A stretch of DNA of 64,000 nt from Phormidium tanganyikae FI6-MK23 (GCA_019359175.1 JAHHHU010000004.1:248001-312000); one strand, 5' to 3'. Counted from the first letter of the stretch, positions 8,391-19,568 are shown. Notes: generated by a model from the letters alone, not told the origin. Translations and numbers: made by a program.

Positions 8391-9662
8391 CTAACTGCTG
8401 TTTTTCAATGAGTCAGGTTTACCAAGTGCCATCCACTGTACAACCAAGAGCATCAATGGAGTTGAGTAGGTTGTTAAATCATCTACACTTGCTTCTGTCA
8501 ATCCACGGATGAGTCCATATAGAAGTAATGCTAAACCCAAAGCCTCTTGCGGAGAACGTCTGTATGCTGCACGAATCAAACAGAAGACGTAACTCAAGTA
8601 GGTAAGGACCGCTAAGGCTAGCCCAATCCCTCCTAACGTGTACCAAATATTTAGTGCATCGTTATGAGCATGAACCAGCCGAACACCGATAATTTGAGGT
8701 GCTGTATATCGGTAAGATTGAAAACCATAACCCAGAATTGAATTTTGCTGAATATAGTCCCAGGTCATTTCCCAAATTGCACTTCTTCCCGTAGCAGTTT
8801 CAAGAGCTTCTCCTCCCTGTTGATTATTCAAATAATTATCTAGATAGGTTGCTACTAGCGGAAATGAAACAGCAATAATTCCAGCAGCGACCACGGTAAT
8901 AAGCAGCTTCTTCTTTACACTAATTCTACTTCGGATAATATAGACGGTTGAAGCAAGCAAAAAACAAAAGATGGAAGTTTTACTTAAACTTCTGAGCAGC
9001 GTGAAAAGCTGTACAACAAGAATAAAAATATATACTAGCCGTTGTTGAGGTTTGCCTTGAGCTTGCAAGGCTAGGTAAATGCTACTCAGGCTTGTTAAGG
9101 ATAGTTGATTCCCAATCGTATTAGGATGAAGAAATTCTTCGTTTCCAAGGCGACCTTCGTTGTCAGTTTCTCGCGCAATTAGGGGAACTAAGGCAAAGAT
9201 TAAACCGCCCCATGCAAAACCCTTCAAAGAACTCCAAGAAACTTCTTCTCTAGACTTACAAGCAAGTACTCTTAGAACAACGTAATGCTTCAATACTAAG
9301 ATTAGCCAGTAAACTAAAGCAATTTTCTTCGGTGCTCCTGTCCATAGTACTGTTGCTCCTGTCCATGCAACATAGAGAATAAGTGCGCAGACAGGCAAAA
9401 CTCCAATTATCTTTGCAAATTCGCGTCGATCGCCAAAAACGCCACCGAGGGCAAGCAAAAAAGCGACAATGCCTGAAAATACTGCTGTTATTGGTCCAGC
9501 TACTGGAGGATTACTTCTAAAGAATAGGTAGGTTAAGGCTGGGGAAATACTAATGTAAAACCAAAAGCAAAATGCAATAGTCGATAGGCTAATGAACAAC
9601 CTTTTCGAGCGGAGAGGCTCCTTTTCTTCAGAGAAACTGTTGGTTGCGGAGCGGTGTCTCAT
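8391..9662 (-). CDS. O-antigen ligase/polymerase family membrane protein (Wzy-like)
   Basis: A 423-aa protein with about ten to twelve hydrophobic segments and the large periplasmic loop characteristic of the WaaL/Wzy family. The loop (YGFQSYRYTAPQIIG then VHAHNDALNIWYTLGG) contains the conserved HxHND-type motif. In a cluster with a Wzx-type flippase and a Wzc-type kinase it most likely polymerises undecaprenyl-linked repeat units at the periplasmic face. A ligase role is the alternative. The gene lies 65 bp after the flippase stop on the same strand. Confidence 0.8.
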   Translation of the reverse strand: MRHRSATNSFSEEKEPLRSKRLFISLSTIAFCFWFYISISPALTYLFFRSNPPVAGPITAVFSGIVAFLLALGGVFGDRREFAKIIGVLPVCALILYVAWTGATVLWTGAPKKIALVYWLILVLKHYVVLRVLACKSREEVSWSSLKGFAWGGLIFALVPLIARETDNEGRLGNEEFLHPNTIGNQLSLTSLSSIYLALQAQGKPQQRLVYIFILVVQLFTLLRSLSKTSIFCFLLASTVYIIRSRISVKKKLLITVVAAGIIAVSFPLVATYLDNYLNNQQGGEALETATGRSAIWEMTWDYIQQNSILGYGFQSYRYTAPQIIGVRLVHAHNDALNIWYTLGGIGLALAVLTYLSYVFCLIRAAYRRSPQEALGLALLLYGLIRGLTEASVDDLTTYSTPLMLLVVQWMALGKPDSLKNSS

Positions 9663-9727
9663 TTAAAGTTGGCCACGATGGTTGTTTTGAATAGCATTAA
9701 GTAATAGAAATTAAAAACCAGCAAAAT

Positions 9728-10999
9728 TTAGATAGGTTTAATTCCAGCATTTTTTAAGTGTTTTGATATAACAAGAGTGAAGTAAGCGATATAGCCAAAT
9801 TGCCCTAACAAAATAGAAGCCATAATACCTACAGTACCAATTAATGATCCTAAAACTATAGCCGCGCTCGCAGAAATAAAAGAAGAAATGATACTGCCAA
9901 ATAAAATTTGATGTGTTTCGTCGACTGTTCTAAAGAAATAAAATCCCTGGAAGCACAAAAATGCCACTAGACAGATAGCAAGTTGCCAAATTACTAAGTA
10001 TGAATAATCTGAGTATTCACGACCATAAGCTAGTATCGTAAGATTTTTTGAAAAGATAGAAATAATGATAGATGGAACCACTAAAATAATTCCGCCCACA
10101 CAACTAACCTTGAATAGAAAATGAACCAGTCCTTTAAGCTGATTTTGTGCATATGTTTGGGAAGCTTTAATGGGAACAAAGTTTTCCATGCCTTGAAACA
10201 AGATACTAAACGGGCCTGCAATATTTTGTGCAGCTCTTAAACCACCTAAAGCTTGAGGACCCAAAATTAAACCACTTAATACCAAAATTCCTTGTGATCC
10301 CAACCAATTGACTTGACCTGCCAGAAGAAGATTCAAGCTAGATCTCCAACTTTTCTGGAAAGTCTGTAGAATTTGTTGCCTAAGTGGGTGAAGCTTTTCT
10401 ACTGCAATTCCGATAACAAAAGCGGAAGCAGAAGTCATCGCGATCGCCCAAAAAGCTGAGTCAATACTTAAAGCTTTCGCCTTGAACAGAATGGTTAGCG
10501 CTAAGACTTGCCCACCATAACTAACCACATCATTAATCAGAGCAGATCTGGCTTTACGGGAAATGAAGTAATAACGCCTAAGCCAATCCTGCAATTGAAA
10601 GAAAACAATACTCAGAGATAGAGGAAAGCTTGCAGCAAGGAAGTTCAAAGAATGGGTAAAGTGGTTAACAATGTTGATTGATAACAAGGCGATCGCAAAT
10701 AAGAAAATACTTAGGACAATTTGCGATGCCAGCATTCCCCTTAAGTATCTTTCTTGCTCGGAACCCTCTAACTGTGGTGCAGTGCTTAACATTGGGGCAA
10801 TGATTAACGCCTGCTGTAAAGTATTTGCATACAGCAAGGCAGAATAACTTATAACAAATTTTCCATACGCTTCTACTCCCAAGAAACGCGCAAGAAGAAT
10901 ACCGGTCGCAAAATTTAGAGCGCTAACTGCGATTTGATCAGCCAGCACCCATTTAGCAGAACTAGCACGATTTAGCCGCTGAATCAATAACTTAGCCAC
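9728..10999 (-). CDS. Polysaccharide flippase (Wzx-like, MOP superfamily)
   Basis: A 423-aa, highly hydrophobic protein with about twelve predicted membrane helices. It opens with the MOP-family pattern KWVLADQIAVSALNFATGILLARFLG. Such proteins move lipid-linked oligosaccharides across the inner membrane for polymerisation. Position between the Wzc-type kinase and the Wzy-type polymerase fits this role. AT content is visibly higher than in the flanking chromosomal genes, which is common for EPS clusters. Confidence 0.8.
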   Translation of the reverse strand: MAKLLIQRLNRASSAKWVLADQIAVSALNFATGILLARFLGVEAYGKFVISYSALLYANTLQQALIIAPMLSTAPQLEGSEQERYLRGMLASQIVLSIFLFAIALLSINIVNHFTHSLNFLAASFPLSLSIVFFQLQDWLRRYYFISRKARSALINDVVSYGGQVLALTILFKAKALSIDSAFWAIAMTSASAFVIGIAVEKLHPLRQQILQTFQKSWRSSLNLLLAGQVNWLGSQGILVLSGLILGPQALGGLRAAQNIAGPFSILFQGMENFVPIKASQTYAQNQLKGLVHFLFKVSCVGGIILVVPSIIISIFSKNLTILAYGREYSDYSYLVIWQLAICLVAFLCFQGFYFFRTVDETHQILFGSIISSFISASAAIVLGSLIGTVGIMASILLGQFGYIAYFTLVISKHLKNAGIKPI

Positions 11000-11091
11000 G
11001 AACTCTAACCATAATTAGTGAACAAATTGAGAATTGAGAGATTTTCTATCTAAGGGAGTTCATAACTTAGCGATGATTACAACTTAGATAT

Positions 11092-11324
11092 CTAAAGCTT
11101 TCTTAAAACCACCAAGTCTTGTAATCCGTCGATACACCCTGGAATGATTTTAATCACCTCAAAATATTGACTCCAGTTTTCATAAATATAATCTTCCGAG
11201 TGCTATGTTGCTCCGTACATATCTTCTTCAGATCGATCGCACCATATATAAAATTGATGAAATCAATCAAAGGTGTAGGAATTCTCTGCTTAATCAGGCT
11301 GAGTGTTGGACTAAATCTTGCCAT
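11092..11324 (-). pseudogene. Decayed gene, C-terminus resembling a SAM-dependent methyltransferase
   Basis: A short frame starts at the ATG at 11324 behind a good GGAGG ribosome-binding site and runs 56 codons to a stop at 11154. The neighbouring frame then reads HSEDYIYENWSQYFEV, IKIIPG and QDLVVLRKL to a stop at 11092. That tail looks like the C-terminus of class I SAM-dependent methyltransferases found in glycan clusters. I infer a methyltransferase gene that lost its middle and changed frame, leaving both ends. The N-terminal part alone is not recognisable. It lies between the kinase and flippase genes, so the cluster may once have methylated its polymer. Confidence 0.45.
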
Positions 11325-11373
11325 GGATACCTCCAATAGTGAAACAATAATTTGTAATTGGAATCAATTAGTT

Positions 11374-13548
11374 CTAACTCTTTCTAAATTTGCCAGTAGT
11401 TGCCTGTCCGTTCTGATAATAATCTTGGTTGTAATAAGGTTGGTTGCCAAGCTCTATTGATAAACTATCAGCATTCACAACCTGGCCCAAAACCCGTTGC
11501 CCAGACTGTTGAAGCAACTCCTGTGCCCGGACAGCATCCTGCTGCGCTACTACTCCAGGTCGAACAGCCAGCAGAACACCGTCCGTCATTTTTGCAATGA
11601 TTGATGCATCAGCACTAATCAACAATGGGGGCGTATCAATAACTACAAAATCATAAGACTTAGAAAACGCCTGAATTAACCACCTCATACGATTAGAGTT
11701 GATCAGAGGTGACGGATTGGAAGATAGATTTCCCGAGGGCAATATATCAAGTCCTTCTAATTGCTGAATTACATTTTGCGGTTCTAAACGTCCAGACAAC
11801 ACATCACTTAACCCATCTCTAGTAGAAAGGTTCCACATCGTGTGTTGACGAGGACGACGCATATCAGCATCAATCAACAACGTTCTATTGCCAGCTTCAC
11901 TTGCAGCCAATGCCAAATTAGCAGCCAAAGTGGATTTGCCTTCTCCTGCAATAGAACTCGCCACAACAACAATTTTACAATCACCTTGATCAGCATGGAA
12001 AAGCTTGAGATTTGCAAAAACCATGCGATAAATTTCGCTAATGAAAGAATAGGGATTGTCTCGAACAGAGATCTCGAAAGAACCTTGTCTTTCAGCATTC
12101 CGCAACTGATGATTATCATTCTGATCAAAAGCTGGAATGACACCGAGTAGAGGATATCTAAACACCTCGCTAGCGTTATGAATAGTTTTAGGTGTGTTAT
12201 CTCTGTATTCTAAAATGAATGCTGTTAGAACTCCTAAAATTAGACCCAATGCTGCAGCCGTGGCTAAGTATAATACTTTATTAGGAGCAACTGGCTTATC
12301 AGGAGGAATGGCAAATTCAATAATTTGAGCGTTTCCTATATTCTGATTTTCAGCTAACCTTGCTTCTTCTAATCTTTTGAGTAAGATTTCATAGGTTGAT
12401 TGAGCAGAATTTAGATTGAATAATAGCTGTCTTTGAGCCTGCTCTAACCTAGCCAAAGCAACCGCTCGTTGTCTAGAGGTTGAATATTGATTCGTTAAGG
12501 TAGAGAATTGCTTTTCGTAACCAGAACGTTCGACCTCTGCATTAATCAATTCCTGAATCAAATCCTCACGCAGTTTTCCAAGTTGAATATCTCCACCTTG
12601 AAAGGTTGCTTTTTCTCCAGTTACTTCTTGAATCCTCTGTTGTAGCACTTTCTGGATACGTGCCTCTCTGTCTTCCAAAGATACAACTAAAGGAGCCTTC
12701 TCCTGATAAGTCACCCGCGCGCGAGCTAATTGGCTCTGAATATCTTGCAATTCTTCAAGAGGCTTTTGAACGCCTGGTGATTGACTCAAAGCGCTTAGAG
12801 TAATACCCTTTTTTGGCTCAATATTTAACTGTCTCTGTAAAGAGGCTGCGCGCGCTTGTGAATTAGACAATAATGCTTGTGCTTCACTGATGTTCCCCTC
12901 TAACTTCTGCAAATTAGCAGAGAAGGCTTTCGCTTCATCGTCCGCCGAAACAAAACGGTTTTGCTGCTTGAACTGAGCGAGTGCTTCTGATGCTTTCTGA
13001 ACACGGCCCTCAGTTTCAGGGAACTGTTTCTCAAGAAAGTTCCGGGCTGCGGTAGCTTCAGCCCGATTGCTCAACATATTGCGTTTTAGATAAAGATCCA
13101 TCAGCTTGTTGACTACATTCGCTGCTTCTGTCGGGTCCTTGGACTTAAAGGAAATGCTGATCGTATTGGTACCGCGTGGAACCTTGACACTCTGCCTGCG
13201 CGCAAAATCTCTGAGCTTTAAGACTTCACCCGATTTATCTACTAAATTGAGTGCAGCGATCGTATTCTGAGCAAGCGGAGCTGACTTGATAACTTCTACT
13301 TCCGTATTGACAGCACCAGCAACACCATTAGATTCGCCATCTGACGGAATGGCTGTTAGGCGGGAGAGAAGATCAACCTTGAGTAAAATCTGTCCATTCC
13401 CTTCGTAAACCGGCTTTTGTAACAGTATGGCAACAAAACCCAGCGTCAAAGTAGTGCCAAAAACAGCTACAGCGGGTTCCCAGCGTCGCTTTAAAGTCGT
13501 CCAGTACTGTTGAAGGTCTATTCCTTCCGATTGGTCTGCAGATACCAT
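11374..13548 (-). CDS. wzc: Polysaccharide chain-length regulator / tyrosine autokinase (Wzc-like)
   Basis: A 724-aa bacterial tyrosine kinase of the fused type. A Wzz-type domain with membrane helices near residues 27-43 and 425-446 flanks a long coiled coil (~150-400). The cytoplasmic kinase follows: Walker A SSIAGEGKST (531-540), Walker A' LLIDADMRRP (557-566) and Walker B VVIDTPP. The C-terminus ends in a tyrosine cluster (QPYYNQDYYQNG), the autophosphorylation tail. Such proteins control chain length and couple polymerisation to export. The fused form, with a polymerase and flippase nearby, marks a Wzy-dependent pathway. No separate Wzb phosphatase or outer-membrane Wza gene is visible here. 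Confidence 0.9.
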   Translation of the reverse strand: MVSADQSEGIDLQQYWTTLKRRWEPAVAVFGTTLTLGFVAILLQKPVYEGNGQILLKVDLLSRLTAIPSDGESNGVAGAVNTEVEVIKSAPLAQNTIAALNLVDKSGEVLKLRDFARRQSVKVPRGTNTISISFKSKDPTEAANVVNKLMDLYLKRNMLSNRAEATAARNFLEKQFPETEGRVQKASEALAQFKQQNRFVSADDEAKAFSANLQKLEGNISEAQALLSNSQARAASLQRQLNIEPKKGITLSALSQSPGVQKPLEELQDIQSQLARARVTYQEKAPLVVSLEDREARIQKVLQQRIQEVTGEKATFQGGDIQLGKLREDLIQELINAEVERSGYEKQFSTLTNQYSTSRQRAVALARLEQAQRQLLFNLNSAQSTYEILLKRLEEARLAENQNIGNAQIIEFAIPPDKPVAPNKVLYLATAAALGLILGVLTAFILEYRDNTPKTIHNASEVFRYPLLGVIPAFDQNDNHQLRNAERQGSFEISVRDNPYSFISEIYRMVFANLKLFHADQGDCKIVVVASSIAGEGKSTLAANLALAASEAGNRTLLIDADMRRPRQHTMWNLSTRDGLSDVLSGRLEPQNVIQQLEGLDILPSGNLSSNPSPLINSNRMRWLIQAFSKSYDFVVIDTPPLLISADASIIAKMTDGVLLAVRPGVVAQQDAVRAQELLQQSGQRVLGQVVNADSLSIELGNQPYYNQDYYQNGQATTGKFRKS

Positions 13549-13850
13549 AAGAGTTGGGCGTTCATTGGGATGTAAAGGTTCTTTGATTAAAGGCTAGAAA
13601 CAGAAAGTAAAGCAGTTTATTTCATCTTTATAAACATTTCAATACCCTTAATAATTGCTAATGATTAATTTAGAAATACGCTCTTAGCGGCTCGTTCACT
13701 CGCGCGGCGAAATCGCGAGGGTTTAGCGTCGTTGCCATCACTTAACGGGCGGTAAAGGAACTCCTCGATCTTGGTACATTTCCCCTTTCTCCCTGCATCG
13801 CTTTAAGCTTTTATTGAGAAATGCGCTCTAAACATATCTTTTCATCCTCT
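13549..13850. other. 302-bp gap with a small hairpin
   Basis: No coding frame is convincing. A hairpin CTCGCG/CGCGAG (13699-13704 with 13714-13719) and two similar stretches, AGAAATACGCTCT and GAGAAATGCGCTCT, flank the middle. It lies before the minus-strand kinase gene and may hold an internal promoter; nothing more can be said. Confidence 0.4.
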
Positions 13851-14999
13851 TTACTCCGCAACAAAATCGAGAAGTTTACCAGCTACGGCTTCTTGCGAGA
13901 AGGAATCTTCAAATCGCTTCCTTGCCGCTTCTTTCATAGAAGCATAGACCGTTGGAGACTCCATCAGTTGAATCAGCTTTTCAGCGCCATCTGTCGGATC
14001 GTCCAAAGACCAGTATAAGCCCTCAACATTATTAGAGAAGCATTCTGAGATACCACCTGTTGGGGCGGCTATGACTGGAACAGAACAAGCTAAAGCCTCA
14101 ATAACCGCAATCGAACGGTTTTCTAATAATGCGCTGTGTACATAGACTCGGTAATGGTGAAGAAGCTTAGAAGCGCTCGATTGAAAACCTGCTAGTGTAA
14201 CCTGGTCTTCAATACCCAAAGATGTCGCTAATTTCTTTAAGCTTTCTCTATCTTGACCTTCACCTACTAAAGTCAGAGAATAGCGATAACCTTTCTTCTT
14301 TGCTTCTGCTAATGCAGATAGGATGTAGCCTTGATTTTTGCGAGGCTCTAATGCACCAATGCTAATTAGATCACCCTTAATTAATCCTGGCTCTTGACAT
14401 TCTGGCTGGTTGATGAAAGGAGGTAAAACAATTGATCTAATGGCGCGGCTCTTTGAAATATTTTTCTCGATCGTTGTTTCCATAAATTCAGAAACATAAA
14501 CAATTCCATCGAGCTTTGAAATAACTTCAGATTCTAACTCCTTAATTTGGCGGTACAACCATCCGTCAAAAGCTATTTTCCCTTTGTTCACCCACTCATC
14601 AGCCTGAGATACATTGAAATGAACTGTCATAAAGACTTTCTGTTTTTCAGATGTTCTGATCTCTAAAGCGGCTTTTGCTGATAGAGGACATTGAGCAAAA
14701 AAGACGACATTATCTGTTTTATCTAGTTGGTTAAGTTCCTTTCTTAGGGCTTGTTTAAGCAATAAATAATGCCAATACCGATACCACCAAACGCTAAACT
14801 CACCACTAAAAGGATCAATCAACTTTCGGAGACCAAAGATCGGAAAAGTGATTGCGCTACTCACATAAAAAGGGGTAATTATGTTGCTGTAAACATTTTT
14901 ACTACTTAGGTAACGATGAAAAGCATTAAAATAAGTTTGTATTCCTGTTTCACCATGTTCGCGCATTAAAGTTGCAATGATAACATTCCGAGAAGGCAT
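13851..14999 (-). CDS. GT4-family glycosyltransferase
   Basis: A 382-aa GT-B fold enzyme. The N-terminal domain starts with the REHGETGIQTYFNAFHRYL pattern of GT4 acceptor domains. The C-terminal donor domain has GALEPRKNQGYILSAL and the EX7E motif (ENRSIAVIE) followed by ACSVPVIAAPTGGISE. It would transfer one sugar of the repeat unit. It is distinct from the other GT4 in this cluster (5782-6966), so at least two retaining linkages are expected. The specific sugar is unknown. Confidence 0.85.
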   Translation of the reverse strand: MPSRNVIIATLMREHGETGIQTYFNAFHRYLSSKNVYSNIITPFYVSSAITFPIFGLRKLIDPFSGEFSVWWYRYWHYLLLKQALRKELNQLDKTDNVVFFAQCPLSAKAALEIRTSEKQKVFMTVHFNVSQADEWVNKGKIAFDGWLYRQIKELESEVISKLDGIVYVSEFMETTIEKNISKSRAIRSIVLPPFINQPECQEPGLIKGDLISIGALEPRKNQGYILSALAEAKKKGYRYSLTLVGEGQDRESLKKLATSLGIEDQVTLAGFQSSASKLLHHYRVYVHSALLENRSIAVIEALACSVPVIAAPTGGISECFSNNVEGLYWSLDDPTDGAEKLIQLMESPTVYASMKEAARKRFEDSFSQEAVAGKLLDFVAE

Positions 15000-15075
15000 A
15001 ATATAAAATTGGGAAGGATTACTAAACTTCAGGCTAAAAAAACAGAAAATTAGAACGTGTCAAACTCAAGGTGAG

Positions 15076-15855
15076 TCAAATACTTAGTTTTTTAAGAATT
15101 TGGCGTTTACTTAAGAAGAAAAAGTAAGTCAAATCGTGCAAGAAGGTTTGCAGTTGATAATTCTTGGTGATCTTGTAACCATACTGATGTTTTATCTTGA
15201 CGGTTTCTTCACGTCTCCTTTGGGGATAAAGGACACTGAAGTTAGTGTCATGCCATCTAAAAGCTGCAAGAGTCTCAGGGATGTACTGGAAGCGGTAGCC
15301 AAGTTTAGAAAGACGGACGAAATATTCGTAATCCATACATATCTTATATGAAGGATCAATGAGATGATTTGCGTCAATAATCTCTCTGCTAAAAAATGTG
15401 GCAGTCGATTGAATATAACACCCGTAATAGAGCAGAACTCCATAATCAAATGAATGATCTTTTTTAACTCTCAGAGCCTTCTTCTTCTGGTTTACCATCA
15501 TCGCATCACCATAAATGATGCCTATATCAGGGTTCTGCGTGAAAGCATCAGCAATTCTGGAAAAAGTCTTAGATAGATAATAATCGTCGGCATTTAGCCA
15601 GGCAACCACATCGCCAGTTGCCATCTTAAAACCCTTATTGATAGCATCGGACTGTCCGTTATCTGGCTCAGAAACCCATCTCAAGTGGGGAAGATGGGCG
15701 TAGCTTTTAATCACATCTAATGTTTCATCCGTACTCATCGCATCAACGATGATATGCTCCTTGTCAGAATAGTCCTGATTGCTGACACTCTCAATAGCAT
15801 CAGCAATGAATTGACCTTGGTTATAGGAAGGAGTAACGATGCTAATTTTGACCAT
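15076..15855 (-). CDS. GT2-family glycosyltransferase
   Basis: A 259-aa GT-A fold enzyme. It begins IVTPSYNQGQFIADAIESV, has the nucleotide-sugar residues around VDAMSTDETLD and the metal-binding WLNADDYY motif near residue 90. A basic patch lies at the C-terminus. This is the WcaA/rhamnosyltransferase-like subgroup common in polysaccharide clusters. It lies upstream of the GT4 gene with a 76-bp gap and downstream of fcl, so GDP-fucose is a possible donor, but that is only inference from neighbours. Confidence 0.85.
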   Translation of the reverse strand: MVKISIVTPSYNQGQFIADAIESVSNQDYSDKEHIIVDAMSTDETLDVIKSYAHLPHLRWVSEPDNGQSDAINKGFKMATGDVVAWLNADDYYLSKTFSRIADAFTQNPDIGIIYGDAMMVNQKKKALRVKKDHSFDYGVLLYYGCYIQSTATFFSREIIDANHLIDPSYKICMDYEYFVRLSKLGYRFQYIPETLAAFRWHDTNFSVLYPQRRREETVKIKHQYGYKITKNYQLQTFLHDLTYFFFLSKRQILKKLSI

Positions 15856-15996
15856 TGTTTGCTGATAGAAGGTTTAAGTTACGACCTAGAGATTGCAAGA
15901 TGTGGGTTTTGCCTTAGTTTCCCTTGCTGCTGGTTTGATCTGGAATTTGAATTTATTAAGCATTCCTACCAAAGTTCTCTTGAGTAGTGAATAGAA

Positions 15997-16977
<981 letters not shown>

Positions 16978-17009
16978 TCATGATTTCTTCTGAACTTGCC
17001 GTCCTAAAC

Positions 17010-18074
17010 CTACTGCGCCGTAGCAGCTAGACGAACAGTAGCAATATCTTCGATCGCGAGATTTCTAGCCAGAGGAAGCAAGCCTAATGCCTTGAGATCT
17101 GCTTCTACCATCAGATGAACTAACCCCCTAAAATCTATTGATGGTTCCCAGCCTAGCTTTTGTCTAGCTTTAGCTGGATCGCCAATCAACAAGTCTACTT
17201 CTGCTGGACGCAGGTAACGTTCATCAAATTTTACATAGTCCTGCCAATCCAAATTTACATATCCAAAAGCAATGTCTAGAAATTCTCGAATAGAATGAGT
17301 TTCTCCAGTTGCTATCACATAATCATCCGGCTCATCTTGCTGTAGTATCAGCCACATCGCTTTGACATAATCCTTGGCGTAGCCCCAGTCTCGTTTAGCA
17401 TCTAGATTGCCCAGGTAGAGTTTCTTTTGTTGTCCAGCTACGATCCGTGCAAGAGCATGAGTAATTTTGCGAGTTACAAACGTTTGACCGCGTCGAGGGG
17501 ATTCATGATTGAATAAAATGCCATTACAAGCAAACAACCCATAAGACTCGCGATAGTTGATGGTTTGCCAGTGAGCATACACCTTGGCGCAAGCATAAGG
17601 ACTGCGTGGGTAGAACGGAGTTGTTTCCTTTTGCGGAACTTCTACCACTTTGCCAAACATCTCCGATGATCCCGCTTGGTAAAAACGAACTTGGATTCCT
17701 GTTCTGTATTGGTAGTCACGAATTGCTTCTAGTAGGCGGAGGGTTCCCATCCCAACTGCATCAACTGTGTACTCTGGAGAATCAAAACTGACACGAACAT
17801 GAGATTGAGCGCCCAGATTATAAATCTCAACTGGCTGTACTTCTTCTAAGATACGCCTTAGGGTTGTCCCATCAGTCAGATCGCCATAATGTAGGAATAA
17901 GCGAGCAGTCTGATTATGAGGATCTTCGTAGATGTGATCAATGCGATCTGTATTGAAGGTAGATGTGCGTCGGATGATCCCATGAACTTCGTACCCATTT
18001 TCTAGGAGATATTCACTAAGGTATGAACCGTCTTGTCCGGTGATTCCTGTAACTAGGGCGCGTTTGCTTGTCAT
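17010..18074 (-). CDS. gmd: GDP-mannose 4,6-dehydratase
   Basis: A 354-aa extended short-chain dehydrogenase. It begins with [17 protein letters not shown] (nucleotide binding), has the active-site Thr/Ser-Glu region GSSEMFG and YxxxK in [12 protein letters not shown], followed by [16 protein letters not shown], a hallmark of the family. It converts GDP-D-mannose to GDP-4-keto-6-deoxy-D-mannose, the substrate of the fcl product encoded next. Length matches the family. Confidence 0.95.
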   Translation of the reverse strand: MTSKRALVTGITGQDGSYLSEYLLENGYEVHGIIRRTSTFNTDRIDHIYEDPHNQTARLFLHYGDLTDGTTLRRILEEVQPVEIYNLGAQSHVRVSFDSPEYTVDAVGMGTLRLLEAIRDYQYRTGIQVRFYQAGSSEMFGKVVEVPQKETTPFYPRSPYACAKVYAHWQTINYRESYGLFACNGILFNHESPRRGQTFVTRKITHALARIVAGQQKKLYLGNLDAKRDWGYAKDYVKAMWLILQQDEPDDYVIATGETHSIREFLDIAFGYVNLDWQDYVKFDERYLRPAEVDLLIGDPAKARQKLGWEPSIDFRGLVHLMVEADLKALGLLPLARNLAIEDIATVRLAATAQ

Positions 18075-18160
18075 GCTTTCTTTATTGAATGGTGAGTACA
18101 GCCCAGAGTTAAGTTGAGAGATTTCTCAAGAAGTTGAGCGAAAGGAATATTAAGCTAACC

Positions 18161-18973
18161 TTACATTTCTGGTGGAGTTGCTCGATCAGAGGTCATACCA
18201 AATTGATTCTGTCGCGTTCTATGTTTATTCGGCATCACGAATTGCTTGAATGCTAACCAGAGAAAGATCGGAATTGTGCTGCCATAACGCGTCCAGAGTC
18301 TTTGGGGTTCCTGAACCAATCGGTAGAGCCACTCAAAACCTAGAGATCGAACAAGTTGAGGGGCACGTTTATGAATACCTGCATAAACTGGAAATGCACC
18401 ACCGATCCCGATCATCACTGCCTGAACTCGGTTCTTATGTTGAGACATCCATATTTCCTGCTTTGGGCAACCTAATGCAACAAATACTATTCCACACCTA
18501 CTTATGTTAAGCCGATGAATAAGCGCTTCATCTTCTTCCGCAGACATACGTCTAAAGGGAAGGGATTCCATACCTGCGATCGTAAGATCTGGAAAATCTT
18601 GTTCTAATCTTACCTTTATCTTTTCGAGAGTTGGAGCATTAGAACCTAGAAAAAACACGCTTATTCCCTCCTCTGGTGCTTGTCTACATAATGCTATCAA
18701 AACATCTAATCCGGCAACTCGGTCTTGATTGCAAACTCCCATTAATCGCAGCATCCATACAAGAGGCATACCATCAGGAGTCACAAGATCTGAGGTTTCT
18801 AATACAAGCGCAAAGTTTGAGTCTCGATATCCCTCAACCAGCATATGCACATTAGCAATGCACACATACCTACTGCTCCAAGATTTTGCCCAATTCAAAA
18901 TAATTGCCATTTGTGCAGCGAAAGGGAGTGCTGTAACAGGAAGCCCAATTATCCTCTTTTCTTCTAGGACCAT
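18161..18973 (-). CDS. WecB/TagA/CpsF-family (GT26) glycosyltransferase
   Basis: A 270-aa GT26 enzyme. Typical blocks are visible: VNVHMLVEG-like IANVHMLVEGYRD, LVTPDGMPLVWMLR, VFFLGSNAPTLEKIK, VALGCPKQEIWM and GIGGAFPVYAG. The family adds N-acetylmannosamine-type or related sugars to undecaprenyl-diphosphate-linked acceptors early in repeat-unit assembly. It is the first gene of the long minus-strand polysaccharide cluster, so its upstream region probably holds the main promoter. No phosphoglycosyltransferase (WbaP/WecA type) that would start the chain is visible in the window. Confidence 0.88.
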   Translation of the reverse strand: MVLEEKRIIGLPVTALPFAAQMAIILNWAKSWSSRYVCIANVHMLVEGYRDSNFALVLETSDLVTPDGMPLVWMLRLMGVCNQDRVAGLDVLIALCRQAPEEGISVFFLGSNAPTLEKIKVRLEQDFPDLTIAGMESLPFRRMSAEEDEALIHRLNISRCGIVFVALGCPKQEIWMSQHKNRVQAVMIGIGGAFPVYAGIHKRAPQLVRSLGFEWLYRLVQEPQRLWTRYGSTIPIFLWLAFKQFVMPNKHRTRQNQFGMTSDRATPPEM

Positions 18974-19050
18974 AGGAACGGCTCAAAAATAATATAGGGT
19001 GAAATTATGTCTTTGTCTGCTAGCTTCATGCCTGAATCAGTTGGAATGTG

Positions 19051-19152
19051 AGCAACGAAGGTCATTCTGTAGCTTATTGATCTGAATCTGCAGGATCAGC
19101 AAGCAACGAAGGTTATTCTGTAGCTTATTGATCTGAATCTGCAGGATCAGCA
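19051..19152. repeat. 51-bp tandem duplication upstream of the polysaccharide cluster
   Basis: Two head-to-tail copies (19051-19101 and 19102-19152) beginning AGCAACGAAGGT differ at one base. They lie in the 595-bp gene-free stretch 18974-19568, just upstream of the first EPS gene on the minus strand. The unit contains CTGAATCTGCAGGATCAG, an interrupted inverted repeat, so it could carry duplicated regulator sites, or be a simple slippage product. Nothing else in 18974-19568 is recognisable. Confidence 0.85.
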
Positions 19153-19568
19153 ACAGACGCTTACATCAAGCTTGAGGTGGAATTTAGTAATGCAGATTCA
19201 TTTAGCGTAGCGGCATGTGGAATCAATGGCATCACGCCCATCAGAAATCGAGCAAAAGCTCAAGTGCAGTATCTTGCTCTAGACAAAATTTCTTGTGCTT
19301 AAAACGGCTTGAAGGGATCTTTTCAAGAGCTAACAAATTCACTAGGAAACCTCTAGGAGAATAGACTTATTGGGAAATAGTGATAGAAATCGCCGAAAAA
19401 CTTAGCAAAAAAAGCGTTTTAAGGATTTTCGAGCTTATTACCCAACAGCGCTAATATTTAAGTAGCGATCACTCAGCACTCTACAAGACTCGTATAAAGC
19501 GCTGTTAACTCGCAATCACCCAATCAAAATAGCAAGCGTAGTAGCTGTAAGGTTCAGACATTCTGTAC

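Noticed and set aside
9345-9385. Short direct repeat GCTCCTGTCCAT within the polymerase gene
   Set aside because: It encodes a WTGA..WTGA repeat in a membrane loop; too short to be informative.
13699-13719. CTCGCG/CGCGAG hairpin as a terminator
   Set aside because: No T-tract on either side and only a 6-bp stem.
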